The notes: a model not told the origin generated them from the letters alone. A stretch of DNA of 64,000 bases from DATLFA01 sp035525225 (GCA_035525225.1 DATLFA010000010.1:178784-242783); one strand, 5' to 3'. Shown: positions 16,767 to 25,796, counted from the first letter of the stretch. Translations and numbers: made by a program.

Positions 16767-19400
16767 GTGACGGTCGCGGTCGATGCCGCACTCGATCGGC
16801 TTTCGTCGATCGCGGTTCTTCTGATCGAGGACGACGACGTCGACCGCGAACGAACGCGTCGCATGATCGCGAAGATGGCTCCGGTGGTCAGTGTGTTCGA
16901 GGTCTTCACCGGTCAGGCCGCGATCGCGGCGCTCACCGATCGAAGGTTCGACGTGATACTTCTCGATTACCAGCTGCCCGATTGCACTGCGACAGAATTG
17001 CTGCCGTTGTTGCACGATATCTCGGGCTCGAGGTGCCCGGTGATAATCCTGACCGGGCACGGCGACGAGGACCTCGCGGTCTGGGCATTGCAACACGGCG
17101 CCGATGACTATCTGGCGAAGCACCAGCTGACGGCTAGCCGGCTCTGCGATGCCATCGAGAGTTCGGTGGTGCGGTGGCGGACCGGTGATCAGCCCGACGC
17201 CGACGCCGCGCTGTTGGGCACGACGAACGATGAGGTCATGTTTCGGGCGACCCTCGAGGGCACCTTCACCTGGATTTCTCACTCCGTCCGGTCCGTACTC
17301 GGTTGGAACCGGACAGAGGTCATCGGCTCGCAGATCGCGGACAGAGGTCATCCCGACGATCCGCCGTTGCCGATGGAGCCTGACCCCGAGCCCCGGAGAT
17401 GGTTGCATCGCTATCGCCATCGCGACGGGCGGTGGTACTGGATGGAGACGACGCATCGCGCGGTTGTCGACGCGGCGACCGGCCTCGGCGAGATACGTGG
17501 CGTCAGCCGCGATGTGACCGCTCGGATCGAAGCAGAACACGAGCTGGCGGAGAATGAATCTCGCTACCGGCGCCTGGTGAATCTCACCGGCGAAGCGGTC
17601 CTCGCATGTAACGCGGATGGCGTGATCACCTTCGTCAACGCGGCGTTGGCGAAGCTCGTCGATCGCAGCTCGAAGGATTTGGTAGGCGCCCCATTCGAAG
17701 ATCTGGTACACCCGAAGGACCTTGCTTCGTTTCTCGACCGAAAGCGCGTGCGAGCGAACAGCCGCGGCGATGTGTACGAGCTCAGATTGAAGAACGCGAT
17801 GGGCCGCAAGGTGTGGGCGGTCGTGAACTCTGCCGCCATCTACGAACTCGGCCGTGTCACCGGCTCGGTCGCGCTCCTCACGGATGTCTCGGCCCGTCGA
17901 GAAGCGGAGAAGAACCTTGCCGTGCTCGAACGACGGCATCGGACATTGTTGGAGATGTCGCCGGTCGGCATGTTCCGCTCCAGTTCGAGAGGCGAGTTGC
18001 TGTTCGTCAATCGAAAATGGTGCGAGATCGCGGGTCGCCCTTGGGAACGTGACGCGACCCCGACGTGGAAGTCGGTGATGCATCCCGACGATTTCGCAGT
18101 TGCATCCAACCGGTTGCGTCGCGGATTCGAAGCGGGGGAGGACCTGGAGGAAGACTTCCGCCTCTTGACGCCACTGGGCGAGGTCCGCTGGGTCACTGTT
18201 CGCTCGGTGCCGGTGAGTGTCACCGACGAGCGGCGCATGGGGCGCATCGGCATGATGGAGGATGTCAGCGAACGCCGAGCCGAGCAGGAAGCACTACGGC
18301 GCAGCGAGGAGCTGTATCGGTCGGTCATCGAAAGCATGACCGAAGGTGTCTACATCCAGGATGCCCGCGGTCACCTGATCGAGTCCAACGTGGCTGCCCG
18401 TCGCCTGCTGGCCGTGCGATCGGGTGACCTGCGCGACGTGACCGTCGTTCAAGAGGACGGCACACCGCTACCCCCGAACCAGTTCCCCGCGGCCGTCGCG
18501 CTCAGAACGGGGTCGCCTTCGACCGAGATGATCCTCGGAGTCCAGAATCCGGTACGCGGCCGACGATGGTTGAGTTCGAGCGCGCAGCCGCTGCGCCGCG
18601 ACGACGATCCGCATCCCTGGGCAGCCGTTTGCACCCTGATCGACGTGACCGATCGACGTGAGGTCGATCGGATGAAGAGCGAGTTCATCGCAGTCGTGAG
18701 CCATGAGATGCGCACGCCCTTGACCTCCATCAAGGGTGCGCTCGGGCTAGTTTCCGGGGGCGCCACCGGGTCGCTGAGTGACACCGCGCAACGCATGATC
18801 GAGATTGCCGCGAACAACACGGATCGACTCATTCGCTTGGTCAACGACATGCTCGATCTCGAGCGCATCGAGTCAGGCCGAATCACATTGGTGCGCCGCG
18901 ACGTCGACTTGGCCGACCTCCTTCGAGACGCAGTCGCGATCATGCGTCCGGTCGCGGAACGTGAGGGCGTCCAGATCATCAGCGAGGATGCGGACGTCGA
19001 CGCGCCGCGCGTACTGGTGGACGGCGACCGCATCATCCAGACGGTGACCAACCTGTTGTCGAACGCGGTGAAATTCTCGCCTGCGGGCAGTTGCGTGAGA
19101 ATCCGCGTCGATCGACATCACGACAGCGACGGGCGCGAGGTGGTCTCGGTTCGGGTCATCGACCGTGGGCGCGGCGTCCCTCCTGAAGGGGCCAACGACA
19201 TCTTCGTACGGTTCCATCAAGTCGATGCGAGCGACTCCCGCGACAAGGGCGGTACGGGACTCGGCCTGGCAATCTGCAAGAGCATCGTCGACGAGCACGG
19301 CGGGCGCATCTGGATGGAAACCACCCCGGGCGGCGGCGCGACATGTGTCTTCACCCTTTCATTGAGCCGGCCCGTGACACAACCGGCTGGAGCCAAGTGA
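16767..19400 (+). CDS. Hybrid sensor kinase: receiver, four PAS domains, HisKA and HATPase
   Basis: 877 residues. Order: receiver (about 16-135, phospho-acceptor D67 in VILLDYQLPD), four PAS/PAC modules (about 150-265, 270-385, 390-505, 510-635), HisKA with H646 in VVSHEMRTPLTSIKG and HATPase (NLLSNAVKFSP, GTGLGLAICKSIV). No membrane segment, so it is cytoplasmic and reads an internal cue or another kinase's phosphate. GTG start, 9 bp after the restored end of the previous kinase. Ends in a TGATG overlap with the receiver gene. Part of a phosphorelay. Confidence 0.9.
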   Translation: MTVAVDAALDRLSSIAVLLIEDDDVDRERTRRMIAKMAPVVSVFEVFTGQAAIAALTDRRFDVILLDYQLPDCTATELLPLLHDISGSRCPVIILTGHGDEDLAVWALQHGADDYLAKHQLTASRLCDAIESSVVRWRTGDQPDADAALLGTTNDEVMFRATLEGTFTWISHSVRSVLGWNRTEVIGSQIADRGHPDDPPLPMEPDPEPRRWLHRYRHRDGRWYWMETTHRAVVDAATGLGEIRGVSRDVTARIEAEHELAENESRYRRLVNLTGEAVLACNADGVITFVNAALAKLVDRSSKDLVGAPFEDLVHPKDLASFLDRKRVRANSRGDVYELRLKNAMGRKVWAVVNSAAIYELGRVTGSVALLTDVSARREAEKNLAVLERRHRTLLEMSPVGMFRSSSRGELLFVNRKWCEIAGRPWERDATPTWKSVMHPDDFAVASNRLRRGFEAGEDLEEDFRLLTPLGEVRWVTVRSVPVSVTDERRMGRIGMMEDVSERRAEQEALRRSEELYRSVIESMTEGVYIQDARGHLIESNVAARRLLAVRSGDLRDVTVVQEDGTPLPPNQFPAAVALRTGSPSTEMILGVQNPVRGRRWLSSSAQPLRRDDDPHPWAAVCTLIDVTDRREVDRMKSEFIAVVSHEMRTPLTSIKGALGLVSGGATGSLSDTAQRMIEIAANNTDRLIRLVNDMLDLERIESGRITLVRRDVDLADLLRDAVAIMRPVAEREGVQIISEDADVDAPRVLVDGDRIIQTVTNLLSNAVKFSPAGSCVRIRVDRHHDSDGREVVSVRVIDRGRGVPPEGANDIFVRFHQVDASDSRDKGGTGLGLAICKSIVDEHGGRIWMETTPGGGATCVFTLSLSRPVTQPAGAK

Positions 19401-19849
19401 TGCACGCACTGATCGTCGACGACGAGCGAGATATCCGAGAGGTGGCCCGCCTCAGCCTCGAACTGGTCGGCGGATGGGTCGTGGATGTGGCCGACTGCGG
19501 TTCCGCCGCGATCGACCAAGCGCGGGCGCTCGTGCCCGATGTGATCCTGCTGGATGTGATGATGCCCGGAATCGACGGTGTCGCGACCCTGCACGCGTTG
19601 TCGCAAGACCCTGCGACGCGCCACATTCCGGTGGTCTTCTTGACCGCCAAAGCGCAAGTCGGCGAGCGCCGCCGCCTCGAGGAGGCAGGTGCCTGTGGGC
19701 TGATCGCCAAACCGTTCGATCCGATGCGCTTGGCCGACGAGGTTGGCGCAATCCTGGCGGCGGTCTCGGAGAACGCGCCCCGTGCCGGTTCAGCCCGCAG
19801 GCGGGACGAGCCTGATGAGGGTGTCGAGGCGATCGACGAGTGGGCGTAG
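19400..19849 (+). CDS. Single-domain response regulator
   Basis: 149 residues: one receiver domain with D52 in VILLDVMMPG, the conserved Asp pair in IVDDERD, Thr in FLTAKAQ and Lys in IAKPFDP. The C-terminal tail of about 25 residues is charged and has no output domain. It is translationally coupled to the hybrid kinase by TGATG and is its natural phosphate acceptor. Its last 60 bases overlap the 3' end of the convergent Hpt gene. Confidence 0.9.
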   Translation: MHALIVDDERDIREVARLSLELVGGWVVDVADCGSAAIDQARALVPDVILLDVMMPGIDGVATLHALSQDPATRHIPVVFLTAKAQVGERRRLEEAGACGLIAKPFDPMRLADEVGAILAAVSENAPRAGSARRRDEPDEGVEAIDEWA

Positions 19850-20116
19850 TTCGCTGATGTTGTCGTCGTTCGCCAGCAGTTCTTCGATGGCGGCGGCAAC
19901 GGCTGAGGCGTCGCCCCGACCGAACATTCCCAAGCTGCCGCTGAGCTTGTGAGCGGCGCTGCATGCCGCCTCGCGCTGCGCCGTGGTCGCGGCGATGCCG
20001 GCGAGCATGAACGCTTCGATGGCGGCGAGGTGGGAGCGCGAGGCCTCGCAGACGCGGGGCCAGCGTTCGTCGAGTGCGCGACGCACTGCGGCCGACATCG
20101 AGGGTGTCCCGTTCAT
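19790..20116 (-). CDS. Stand-alone Hpt histidine phosphotransfer protein
   Basis: 108 residues, all helical, with the Hpt phospho-site CSAAHKLSGSLGMFG (H56). It shuttles phosphate between receiver domains and has no kinase activity. ATGA overlap with the upstream REC-kinase gene shows cotranscription. It may connect the minus-strand kinase operon to the receiver gene that converges on it. Free Hpt proteins are uncommon in actinobacteria. Confidence 0.85.
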   Translation of the reverse strand: MNGTPSMSAAVRRALDERWPRVCEASRSHLAAIEAFMLAGIAATTAQREAACSAAHKLSGSLGMFGRGDASAVAAAIEELLANDDNISELRPLVDRLDTLIRLVPPAG

Positions 20117-21336
20117 GGCGTTGCCGGCAATGTGAAGCAGACCGTGATGCCGTCCCCGTCGAGCCCGTCTTCGATCCAGATGCGGCCTCCGTGCAACGAC
20201 ACGATGCGGTGGCACAGTGAGAGGCCGAGACCGATTCCCGCACTGCGACTGCTGAGCCGTTCGAACATGCCGAACACGCGCGTCCGGAACTTTGCTTCGA
20301 TACCGATGCCGTTGTCGGCGACCTTCAACAGCACCCTTCCGGGGAGGCGCGTTTCCGCGGAGATCACGAGTCGCAATGGTTGCTCGGAGCGGTACTTCAG
20401 CGCGTTGCCGACGACGTTGTGCAACAAGCTGCGTACGAGCACGGGATGAGCGCGAAGCGAGACGCCGCCCCCTTGCACCTCGACCTCGGCTCCTGTCTCA
20501 CGGAGATCGGCCTCCATATCAGCCAGGATCTCGTCGCACAAGGTCTTCACGGACTCGTCGCGGTATTCGCCCGATGACGAGAGGTCCCGGGCCTGGGCGT
20601 AGTCGAGCAGCCCCTCCAGCATCGTTTCCAGCCGTGAGAGGCATCCGTCGAGTCCGATCCCGAGCTCGATCGCGTGCGGGTCGGCGCGCACCGCCGGTGC
20701 GGCCATCATCCTGCCCGCCAGCACGCGCGCAGTGCGTACCGGTGAGCGGAGGTCGTGCGACGCGATCGTCGCGTATTGCTCGAGTTGGTTGTTGGACTCT
20801 GCGAGTTGGCGGTTCGATTCCTCGAGCGCGTGCAGCGTGGCCCGCAGCTCGGCCTCGGCGTGTGAACGCGCGAACGCGTAGCGGATCGCACGCAGGAGGT
20901 CCTCGTCGTTGAACTCACCCTTGACGAGATAGTCCTGCGCGCCTTGAGCCAGTGCCTCCAGAGCGAGCTCGACGTCGCGGCATGCGGTGAGCACGATGAT
21001 CGGCACGTCAGGCGCGAGCGCGCGGCACTGGCGCACCACCTCCAAGCCGTACGCATCGGGTAGTGACAGGTCGGCCAGGATGAGGTCGAACTGGCGCGAG
21101 CGCAGCAACAAGGTGGCGTCGGCGATCGAACCGGCGACGAGCGTGCGGTGGCCGGCGAATCCGCGTTCGGTCAAGATGAGCCGGGTCAACTCGACGAAGA
21201 GATCGTCGTCCTCGATCAGTAGGAGTTGCGGATTCTCCACGGTGTGGGTGAGCCCGACCGAAGCCTCGTCGCGGAGGTCGTTGGCGTCGGTCGGTGGCGG
21301 GATCCTCGGAGCGATCCCGACCGTTGCCTCAGCCAC
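20113..21336 (-). CDS. Receiver-histidine kinase hybrid (REC-HisKA-HATPase)
   Basis: About 407 residues. An N-terminal receiver (D89 in LILADLSLPDAYG) is followed by a coiled-coil linker (ELRATLHALEESNRQLAES), HisKA with the His in IASHDLRSPVRT near residue 194 and an HATPase ending GIGLGLSLCHRIV. This layout is known from phytochrome-type relays, where a receiver-bound kinase is controlled by phosphate input. GTG at 21336 overlaps the previous stop by GTGGCTGA; a TTG at 21351 is the alternative start. Coupled to the Hpt gene downstream. Confidence 0.86.
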   Translation of the reverse strand: MAEATVGIAPRIPPPTDANDLRDEASVGLTHTVENPQLLLIEDDDLFVELTRLILTERGFAGHRTLVAGSIADATLLLRSRQFDLILADLSLPDAYGLEVVRQCRALAPDVPIIVLTACRDVELALEALAQGAQDYLVKGEFNDEDLLRAIRYAFARSHAEAELRATLHALEESNRQLAESNNQLEQYATIASHDLRSPVRTARVLAGRMMAAPAVRADPHAIELGIGLDGCLSRLETMLEGLLDYAQARDLSSSGEYRDESVKTLCDEILADMEADLRETGAEVEVQGGGVSLRAHPVLVRSLLHNVVGNALKYRSEQPLRLVISAETRLPGRVLLKVADNGIGIEAKFRTRVFGMFERLSSRSAGIGLGLSLCHRIVSLHGGRIWIEDGLDGDGITVCFTLPATP

Positions 21337-21769
21337 GCGCGATGTCGACAAGGTCGTTCGCGAAGGCGACCAACTCCGGGTAGGTGCTCGGCTTGATCTC
21401 GAACCTGGCGGCTCCGAGGCTGAGACCGCGCTCCATGTCGGCGGCGCGGCGTGATGTCGTGAACATCACTACTGGGATGCGGCGCAATGACGCCGACAGC
21501 GAAATGGCTTCCAGCGCCTCGAGACCGTTGCAGCGGGGCATGCGGATGTCCAGCACGACGACATCGGGAGCCTGCCCCGAAGCGACTCGATCGATGAGGA
21601 TCTGGAGCAGTTCTTCGCCGTCCTCCGCGAACGTGAAGTTCATCTCGACCTCGGCGTCTTGCGCCGCCAACGCGAGCAACAGGTTGTCCGACGGTTCATC
21701 ATCGGCAACGATCACGTCAAGGGCGCGTCCAGGTGACGCGGCGTCTTTTTCGATCACGGGTGATTTCAT
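21329..21769 (-). CDS. Single-domain response regulator (Rcp1-like)
   Basis: 146 residues. A receiver domain with VIVADDEPSDN acidic pocket, D74 in VVVLDIRMPRCNG, and SS/TTS switch residues in MFTTSRRAAD; the spacing after the Asp and the long insertion before it resemble cyanobacterial Rcp1. The C-terminal Lys pocket reads FEIKPSTYPE. No output domain. Overlaps the REC-kinase start, so both form one signalling unit. Confidence 0.88.
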   Translation of the reverse strand: MKSPVIEKDAASPGRALDVIVADDEPSDNLLLALAAQDAEVEMNFTFAEDGEELLQILIDRVASGQAPDVVVLDIRMPRCNGLEALEAISLSASLRRIPVVMFTTSRRAADMERGLSLGAARFEIKPSTYPELVAFANDLVDIARG

Positions 21770-21792
21770 TTTCGTGCCCTTCGATTCTTGGG

Positions 21793-22347
21793 TCAGTTCG
21801 GGTTCTCGCGGGTCACTACCAAGGCGTCGATGATCTGAACTTCGATCGGTGCGACGGCCGGCTTACGCGTCGAGGTCGCGTCCCGCACGACGATGACGCC
21901 GGCGAACGTGGTGACCGCCGCCGCCAGCAGCAGTAATGCGTTTCGCGCGCTGCGCGGAGTCGGAACCTCTGGTTGTTCGAGCCCCGCAGATTCGTCCATC
22001 GGCCCGACGATGCGCTGAAGGTGAGCGGTCACCTCGTTGCGGCGACTCGACAGGATCACGCGTAACACGTCCAGGTCGAGGGCGGTGAACGGGATCGGAG
22101 TAGCTGGTGCGATGGCTCCGGCGGCGAGGATCAGCTCGAAATAGGTGAGCACGATCCGGTCGGCCGGAGTCTCCTCGGTCACCGTTGCACCGATGTGTAC
22201 CGAAACCGAGCCGGCAGCCAGGTCGACGTGTACCTGGCAACGGCCCTCCGGGAAAACTCGACGGGGCACCGCGTAGGCGGCTACGGCGTCCGCCAGTTGC
22301 TCGGCGGTCAAGTCGGCTCGACCGACCTCGACTTGCGCGATCTCCAC
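21793..22347 (-). CDS. Hypothetical single-pass membrane protein
   Basis: 184 residues, GTG start. The N-terminal two thirds are a soluble domain without a known motif (starts with EIAQVEVGRADLTAEQLAD); a hydrophobic span near residue 137 (NALLLLAAAVTTFAGVIVV) is followed by a short tail. Lies 23 bp upstream of the receiver gene in the same direction, so it is probably the first gene of the minus-strand signalling operon. It may anchor or sense for the cytoplasmic kinases. Not recognised. Confidence 0.6.
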   Translation of the reverse strand: MEIAQVEVGRADLTAEQLADAVAAYAVPRRVFPEGRCQVHVDLAAGSVSVHIGATVTEETPADRIVLTYFELILAAGAIAPATPIPFTALDLDVLRVILSSRRNEVTAHLQRIVGPMDESAGLEQPEVPTPRSARNALLLLAAAVTTFAGVIVVRDATSTRKPAVAPIEVQIIDALVVTRENPN

Positions 22348-23101
22348 CAGCCCGAGGTTCGACCGACTGCTGATTCGTGCCCACGGTCAACCATCGGCGG
22401 TAGGCCATATGGCCTTTAGAACTTTTGTCGAAAAAAGGGATGCGCGGATCGGGCGGAGCCAGGCGACGATCAGCCGGCAGGGTCTGTGGGCAGAGGCGGG
22501 TACTCGGTCCACGCAAGCTCGCTGCGGCAGCAGGTGCGAGCCGAGTCCATCAGCGAAGACCTCGCTTCCATTCGGCGAGGCGAGCAACGCTTCGACCATG
22601 GGCCCGAGCCATTGTTCGATCTCTGGTGTCACGCCGCCTCGTCTCGGGGCCGAGGGCCTCCGCCCTAAGGCCGTGACGAACGAAAAGGACACACCCTGCG
22701 GGGCCTTTTGTCCAGCGACACATCCGGCGACGGCGGCCGTCTGGCGAGAAACCGGCCGGCGCTCAGGACAGGTCAGGCGCCTCGGCAATCGCTCGAGCGC
22801 CTCGTGGAAGTCGATCAGGTCGTCGTCACTGATAGGGGCCACCGAGATGTCGAGGTGCTCTTCGACCTCCAACGGTTGCCGCCAGCGCTCTACTCGTGCG
22901 CCGGCGCGCAACAACAGCGTGATCACGCCGCGAACGGCGTCCTTCCTCGCAGCACCGCGGCCGTGAACTTCCTTGTTTCGGTCGGAATGCGTCGTCTGCT
23001 CACCAGCCCGTGACGACGTTCGTCGTCGTGAGGTTCCTCGGCCCGGGCCTCACGCGGCGCGGTCGTCTTGGTCGCAACCGGGGCCACGGTAGGATCGTGC
23101 G
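22348..23101. other. 754-bp region with gene remnants only
   Basis: On the minus strand an open frame (22387-22926, GTG start) has two protein-like parts, one near its start (WRQPLEVEEHLDISVAPISD) and one near 22500-22630 (TPEIEQWLGPMVEALLASP), joined by low-quality sequence. I do not recognise either. A weak hairpin with AAAAGG/CCTTTT arms lies at 22683-22709. The last 80 bases hold the promoter of the GAF kinase. It may be a decayed gene. Confidence 0.35.
22402..22415. promoter_or_regulatory. Perfect 14-bp palindrome AGGCCATATGGCCT
   Basis: Located 55 bp upstream of the GTG of the first gene of the minus-strand signalling operon, next to an AT-rich run (TTCTAAAG / TTTTGTCG). Perfect dyad symmetry at a promoter position suggests an operator. 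The regulator is unknown. Confidence 0.4.
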
Positions 23102-24247
23102 ATGGGCGATGTATCGATGCAGGGCCACGCCGGCCCTCGACAGCTACGGCGCCTGCTCGACGCGGTGTTGGTGGTCGGGTCCGAACTCGATCTCGCAACT
23201 GTGCTGCAGCGCATCATCGAGGCCGCGGCCGACCTCGTTCACGCTCGCTACGGTGCGCTCGGAGTGCTCGACGAGACCGGCGGCGCCTTGTCCCAGTTCA
23301 TCACCGTGGGTGTGAGCGAGGCCCAACAGCGAGCGATCGGGTCGGTGCCCAAAGGCCACGGCATCTTGGGTCTGCTCATCGCTCGTCCCGTGCCGTTGCG
23401 GTTGCCCGATCTGCGTGACCATCCGGACAGCTTCGGCTTCCCGCCGAACCATCCGCCTATGACCTCGTTCCTCGGGGTGCCCATCCGGGTGCGCGACCAC
23501 GTTTTCGGCAACCTCTATCTGTGCGACAAGGCCGATGGCGACGCGTTCTGCGACATCGACGAAGAAATGACCGTGGCTCTCGCCGCGGCGGCGGGGGTCG
23601 CGATCGAGAACGCTCGACTTCATGCGCGGGTTGCCGATCTCGTGCTCTTCGAGGACCGCGAACGCATTGCCCGTGAGCTTCACGACAACGTCATTCAGCG
23701 ACTGTTCGCGACCGGTCTCGGTCTGCAATCCGCAATTCGCCTCGCAGAGGACACCGAGATTGCGAACCGCATGCGACAAACTGTCGATGACCTCGACGAC
23801 ACGATTCGCGAACTCCGGTCGGCAATCTTCGAGTTGCACACGGCACGGCTCCCTGGCGGTAGCGTGCGCCAAGAAGCACTCGATGTCTGTTCACAGGCCG
23901 CGCGCGCGCTCGGTTTCGATCCCGTTGTTCGCTTCGATGGTCCGATCGACAACTCGGTCGACGAAGCGCTGGGCGACCACCTGTTCGCTGTCTTGCGCGA
24001 GGCCCTCTCCAACGTCGCGCGTCACGCCGAGGCCACCGAGGTGACCATCCACATCACGGTGAGCGAGGGTTTGCTGTCGCTCGTCGTCGACGACAACGGA
24101 ACGGCGGGCTACCAACCCACTGCCGGCGGCGGGCGAGGCATGGACAACATGCGCGCACGCGCGATGGCCCTCGGCGGCACGTTGTCGGTCATGCCACGCG
24201 ACTGCGGAGGTACTCGTTTGCAATGGCAGGTCAGCTTCGCTCAGTGA
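23102..24247 (+). CDS. GAF-domain sensor histidine kinase (DevS/DosT-like)
   Basis: 381 residues. A short N-terminal helix, one GAF domain (about 20-170, with SFLGVPIRVRDHVFGNLYL), a HisKA_3 dimerisation domain with H194 in RIARELHDNVIQRLF, and a small HATPase (DNGTAGYQPTAGGGRGMDNM). This is the DevS/DosS layout, but with one GAF instead of two. Whether the GAF binds heme cannot be told; no DevR-type regulator follows it. Cytoplasmic. Neighbouring redox genes fit an oxygen or redox input. Confidence 0.88.
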   Translation: MGDVSMQGHAGPRQLRRLLDAVLVVGSELDLATVLQRIIEAAADLVHARYGALGVLDETGGALSQFITVGVSEAQQRAIGSVPKGHGILGLLIARPVPLRLPDLRDHPDSFGFPPNHPPMTSFLGVPIRVRDHVFGNLYLCDKADGDAFCDIDEEMTVALAAAAGVAIENARLHARVADLVLFEDRERIARELHDNVIQRLFATGLGLQSAIRLAEDTEIANRMRQTVDDLDDTIRELRSAIFELHTARLPGGSVRQEALDVCSQAARALGFDPVVRFDGPIDNSVDEALGDHLFAVLREALSNVARHAEATEVTIHITVSEGLLSLVVDDNGTAGYQPTAGGGRGMDNMRARAMALGGTLSVMPRDCGGTRLQWQVSFAQ

Positions 24248-24254
24248 CGTCCGC

Positions 24255-24778
24255 TCACGCGCTGAGGGCTGCCGCGAGCCGCAGTCCCCATTGCCGGGCC
24301 CGTTCCTCTTCGTCGGCTTCGAGGTGGTCGCCTTTCGTCACCAAGAAGCTCTCGGGATCCGCGACCACGGTGAATCCGTGGTGGCGCAGCATGCGGGTGA
24401 TGCCCTTCGACGCGCGCCCCGTCAGTGCGGCCGGAGCATGGACGCAAGTGTCGAACGCGGCAGCACGCCCGCTCATCCAATCGAGGGTCGCGAACCACTC
24501 GCGCAAGGCCGGGCCGGCGGCGTCGGGTTCGACGACCAAGTCGGTGACGGGTTTGGCAGCCGCGGCAACCGCGGCTTTGCGAGTGCTCGGACGGCTCACG
24601 CCGTGAGCATGCGCCGGCCCCCGACGACGATGAGGTCCGCCTCGTCGAGCAGCGTGCGGTCGACACGAGCGACGGGTACGACGACCACCTCCGCGGTCTG
24701 GCGGAGCCCATCGCCAATGGCGTTGGCGATCAGATGGGTGTTTCCGTACATCGACTCGTAGATCACCATTGCCTTCAT
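24255..24778 (-). pseudogene. Flavodoxin-family protein split by a frameshift
   Basis: The N-terminal part starts MKAMVIYESMYGNTHLIANAIG, the FMN phosphate loop, and reads to IVVGG before a premature stop at 24596. The other frame gives SRPSTRKAAVAAAAKP...and the rest of the flavodoxin fold to 24255. Adding one base to the GGGGGCC run (24616-24622) joins them as VVGGPAHAHGVSRPSTR, a normal FMN-binding loop. Total would be about 174 residues. Single-base decay or an assembly error. GAGGTG precedes the ATG. Convergent with the GAF kinase. Confidence 0.8.
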
Positions 24779-25084
24779 CGCCGCACCTCGTACTCGCTCT
24801 TCGCCTCGAACATACGGCCGAGTGCGCAAAGGCCAGTAGGGGCCAAGGTCACGAACCGCTGATCGAAAGATGGCGGCTGGTTACTGCGCGAAGAGCAGTC
24901 GCGTACTCGGCAGCGTGTTGGAGCTACTGGGCGGCTCGCCGGTCGGGCGGCTGTCCCTCTGGTGGCGGAGCGGGTATCGGCGGGCCCGGCTCTCCGGGCA
25001 CAGGAACTGGCGGTTGGTCGGGCGTCGGCGGGCGGGGAATCGACGCATGACCCGTCGACGAGGCGGCCTGCGATGTGATGCGAC
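24779..25084. other. Intergenic stretch with a possible small Pro-rich reading frame
   Basis: The minus strand from 25106 to 24924 encodes 60 residues ending in a Pro-rich tail (PPVPVPGEPGPPIPAPPP) that looks protein-like. Its only ATG lies inside the 3' end of the next gene and it has no ribosome-binding site. It may be a real short protein, or the true C-terminus of that gene in another frame. The rest contains the flavodoxin promoter region. Confidence 0.3.
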
Positions 25085-25297
25085 TCAGGATGCGGCCTGT
25101 TTCCATATGGCGAAGTCCTTCCACGCCGACGGAATCCACGAGTTCCCGTCCCACTCCGTCGCCTGGTTGTTCACGACCGCATAGTCGCCTACGCATTCGC
25201 CCTGGTCGCCAGGGTACAACCGCGGGACTCCCTGGCCCGTGGGCGTCCAGCCGAAAACCTCGACGGCTCGGCCTTGATAGCGCATGTATTGCGTCAT
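25085..25297 (-). CDS. Small hypothetical protein
   Basis: 70 residues starting MTQYMRYQGRAVEVFGWTP, with a GGAG site five bases before the ATG. It is rich in aromatic residues (WDGNSWIPSAWKDFAIWKQ) and has one Cys; no membrane span. It resembles many short conserved actinobacterial proteins near stress genes, but I cannot assign it. Lies between the flavodoxin and CsbD genes, all on the minus strand. Confidence 0.6.
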   Translation of the reverse strand: MTQYMRYQGRAVEVFGWTPTGQGVPRLYPGDQGECVGDYAVVNNQATEWDGNSWIPSAWKDFAIWKQAAS

Positions 25298-25478
25298 GAT
25301 GCTCCGTCCTGGTTGCGGTCGGTGCCGGTACCCAGACGGCGTTGTCCCAAACCACAATTCGTAGTCGGCCCAGGTGACCAGCGGTTACCGTGACTACGGC
25401 AGGACTAGGCAGCGACGCGTGGCAGACGCGCTCTGGCTGGCGAAGTGCCTGGAGCGCGCCGCCTACGCACAGGCCCGT

Positions 25479-25670
25479 CTATTTGCGGTTGACTCTGTCT
25501 TTGACGTCGTCGATCTTGTCTTCGGCCCAGTCCTTCGCCTTGTCGACCTTCTCCTTCGTCTCGCCTGCCGCTTGGTCGGTCCGGCCTTCCCTCTTGGTGT
25601 CCTCGTCGTCGGTCAGCGCGCCGGCTGCTTCCTTGACGCGGCCCTTTGCCTTGTCCATTTCTCCAGCCAT
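25479..25670 (-). CDS. CsbD-family general stress protein
   Basis: 63 residues, highly charged, with the family core MDKAKGRVKEAAGALTDDED and a helical, Lys/Asp-rich tail. CsbD proteins are induced under general stress; their mechanism is unknown. The second of two adjacent ATGs (25670) was chosen because AGGAGG lies six bases before it. Confidence 0.88.
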   Translation of the reverse strand: MAGEMDKAKGRVKEAAGALTDDEDTKREGRTDQAAGETKEKVDKAKDWAEDKIDDVKDRVNRK

Positions 25671-25796
25671 CATTGGCCTCCTGGTCGTGAAGTCTGCGAG
25701 TACCCGCAACGGCTGACCGCGAAACGATGAGCGGATCCGCACGATGATCGAATCCGCGCGTACGCCCTTTCGGGGTGAGGAATCACAGTGCGCCGC

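Noticed and set aside
14956..18083. Long minus-strand open frames of 500-600 codons
   Set aside because: They mirror the two kinase genes in high-GC DNA, with Arg/Ser/Thr-rich products and no motif.
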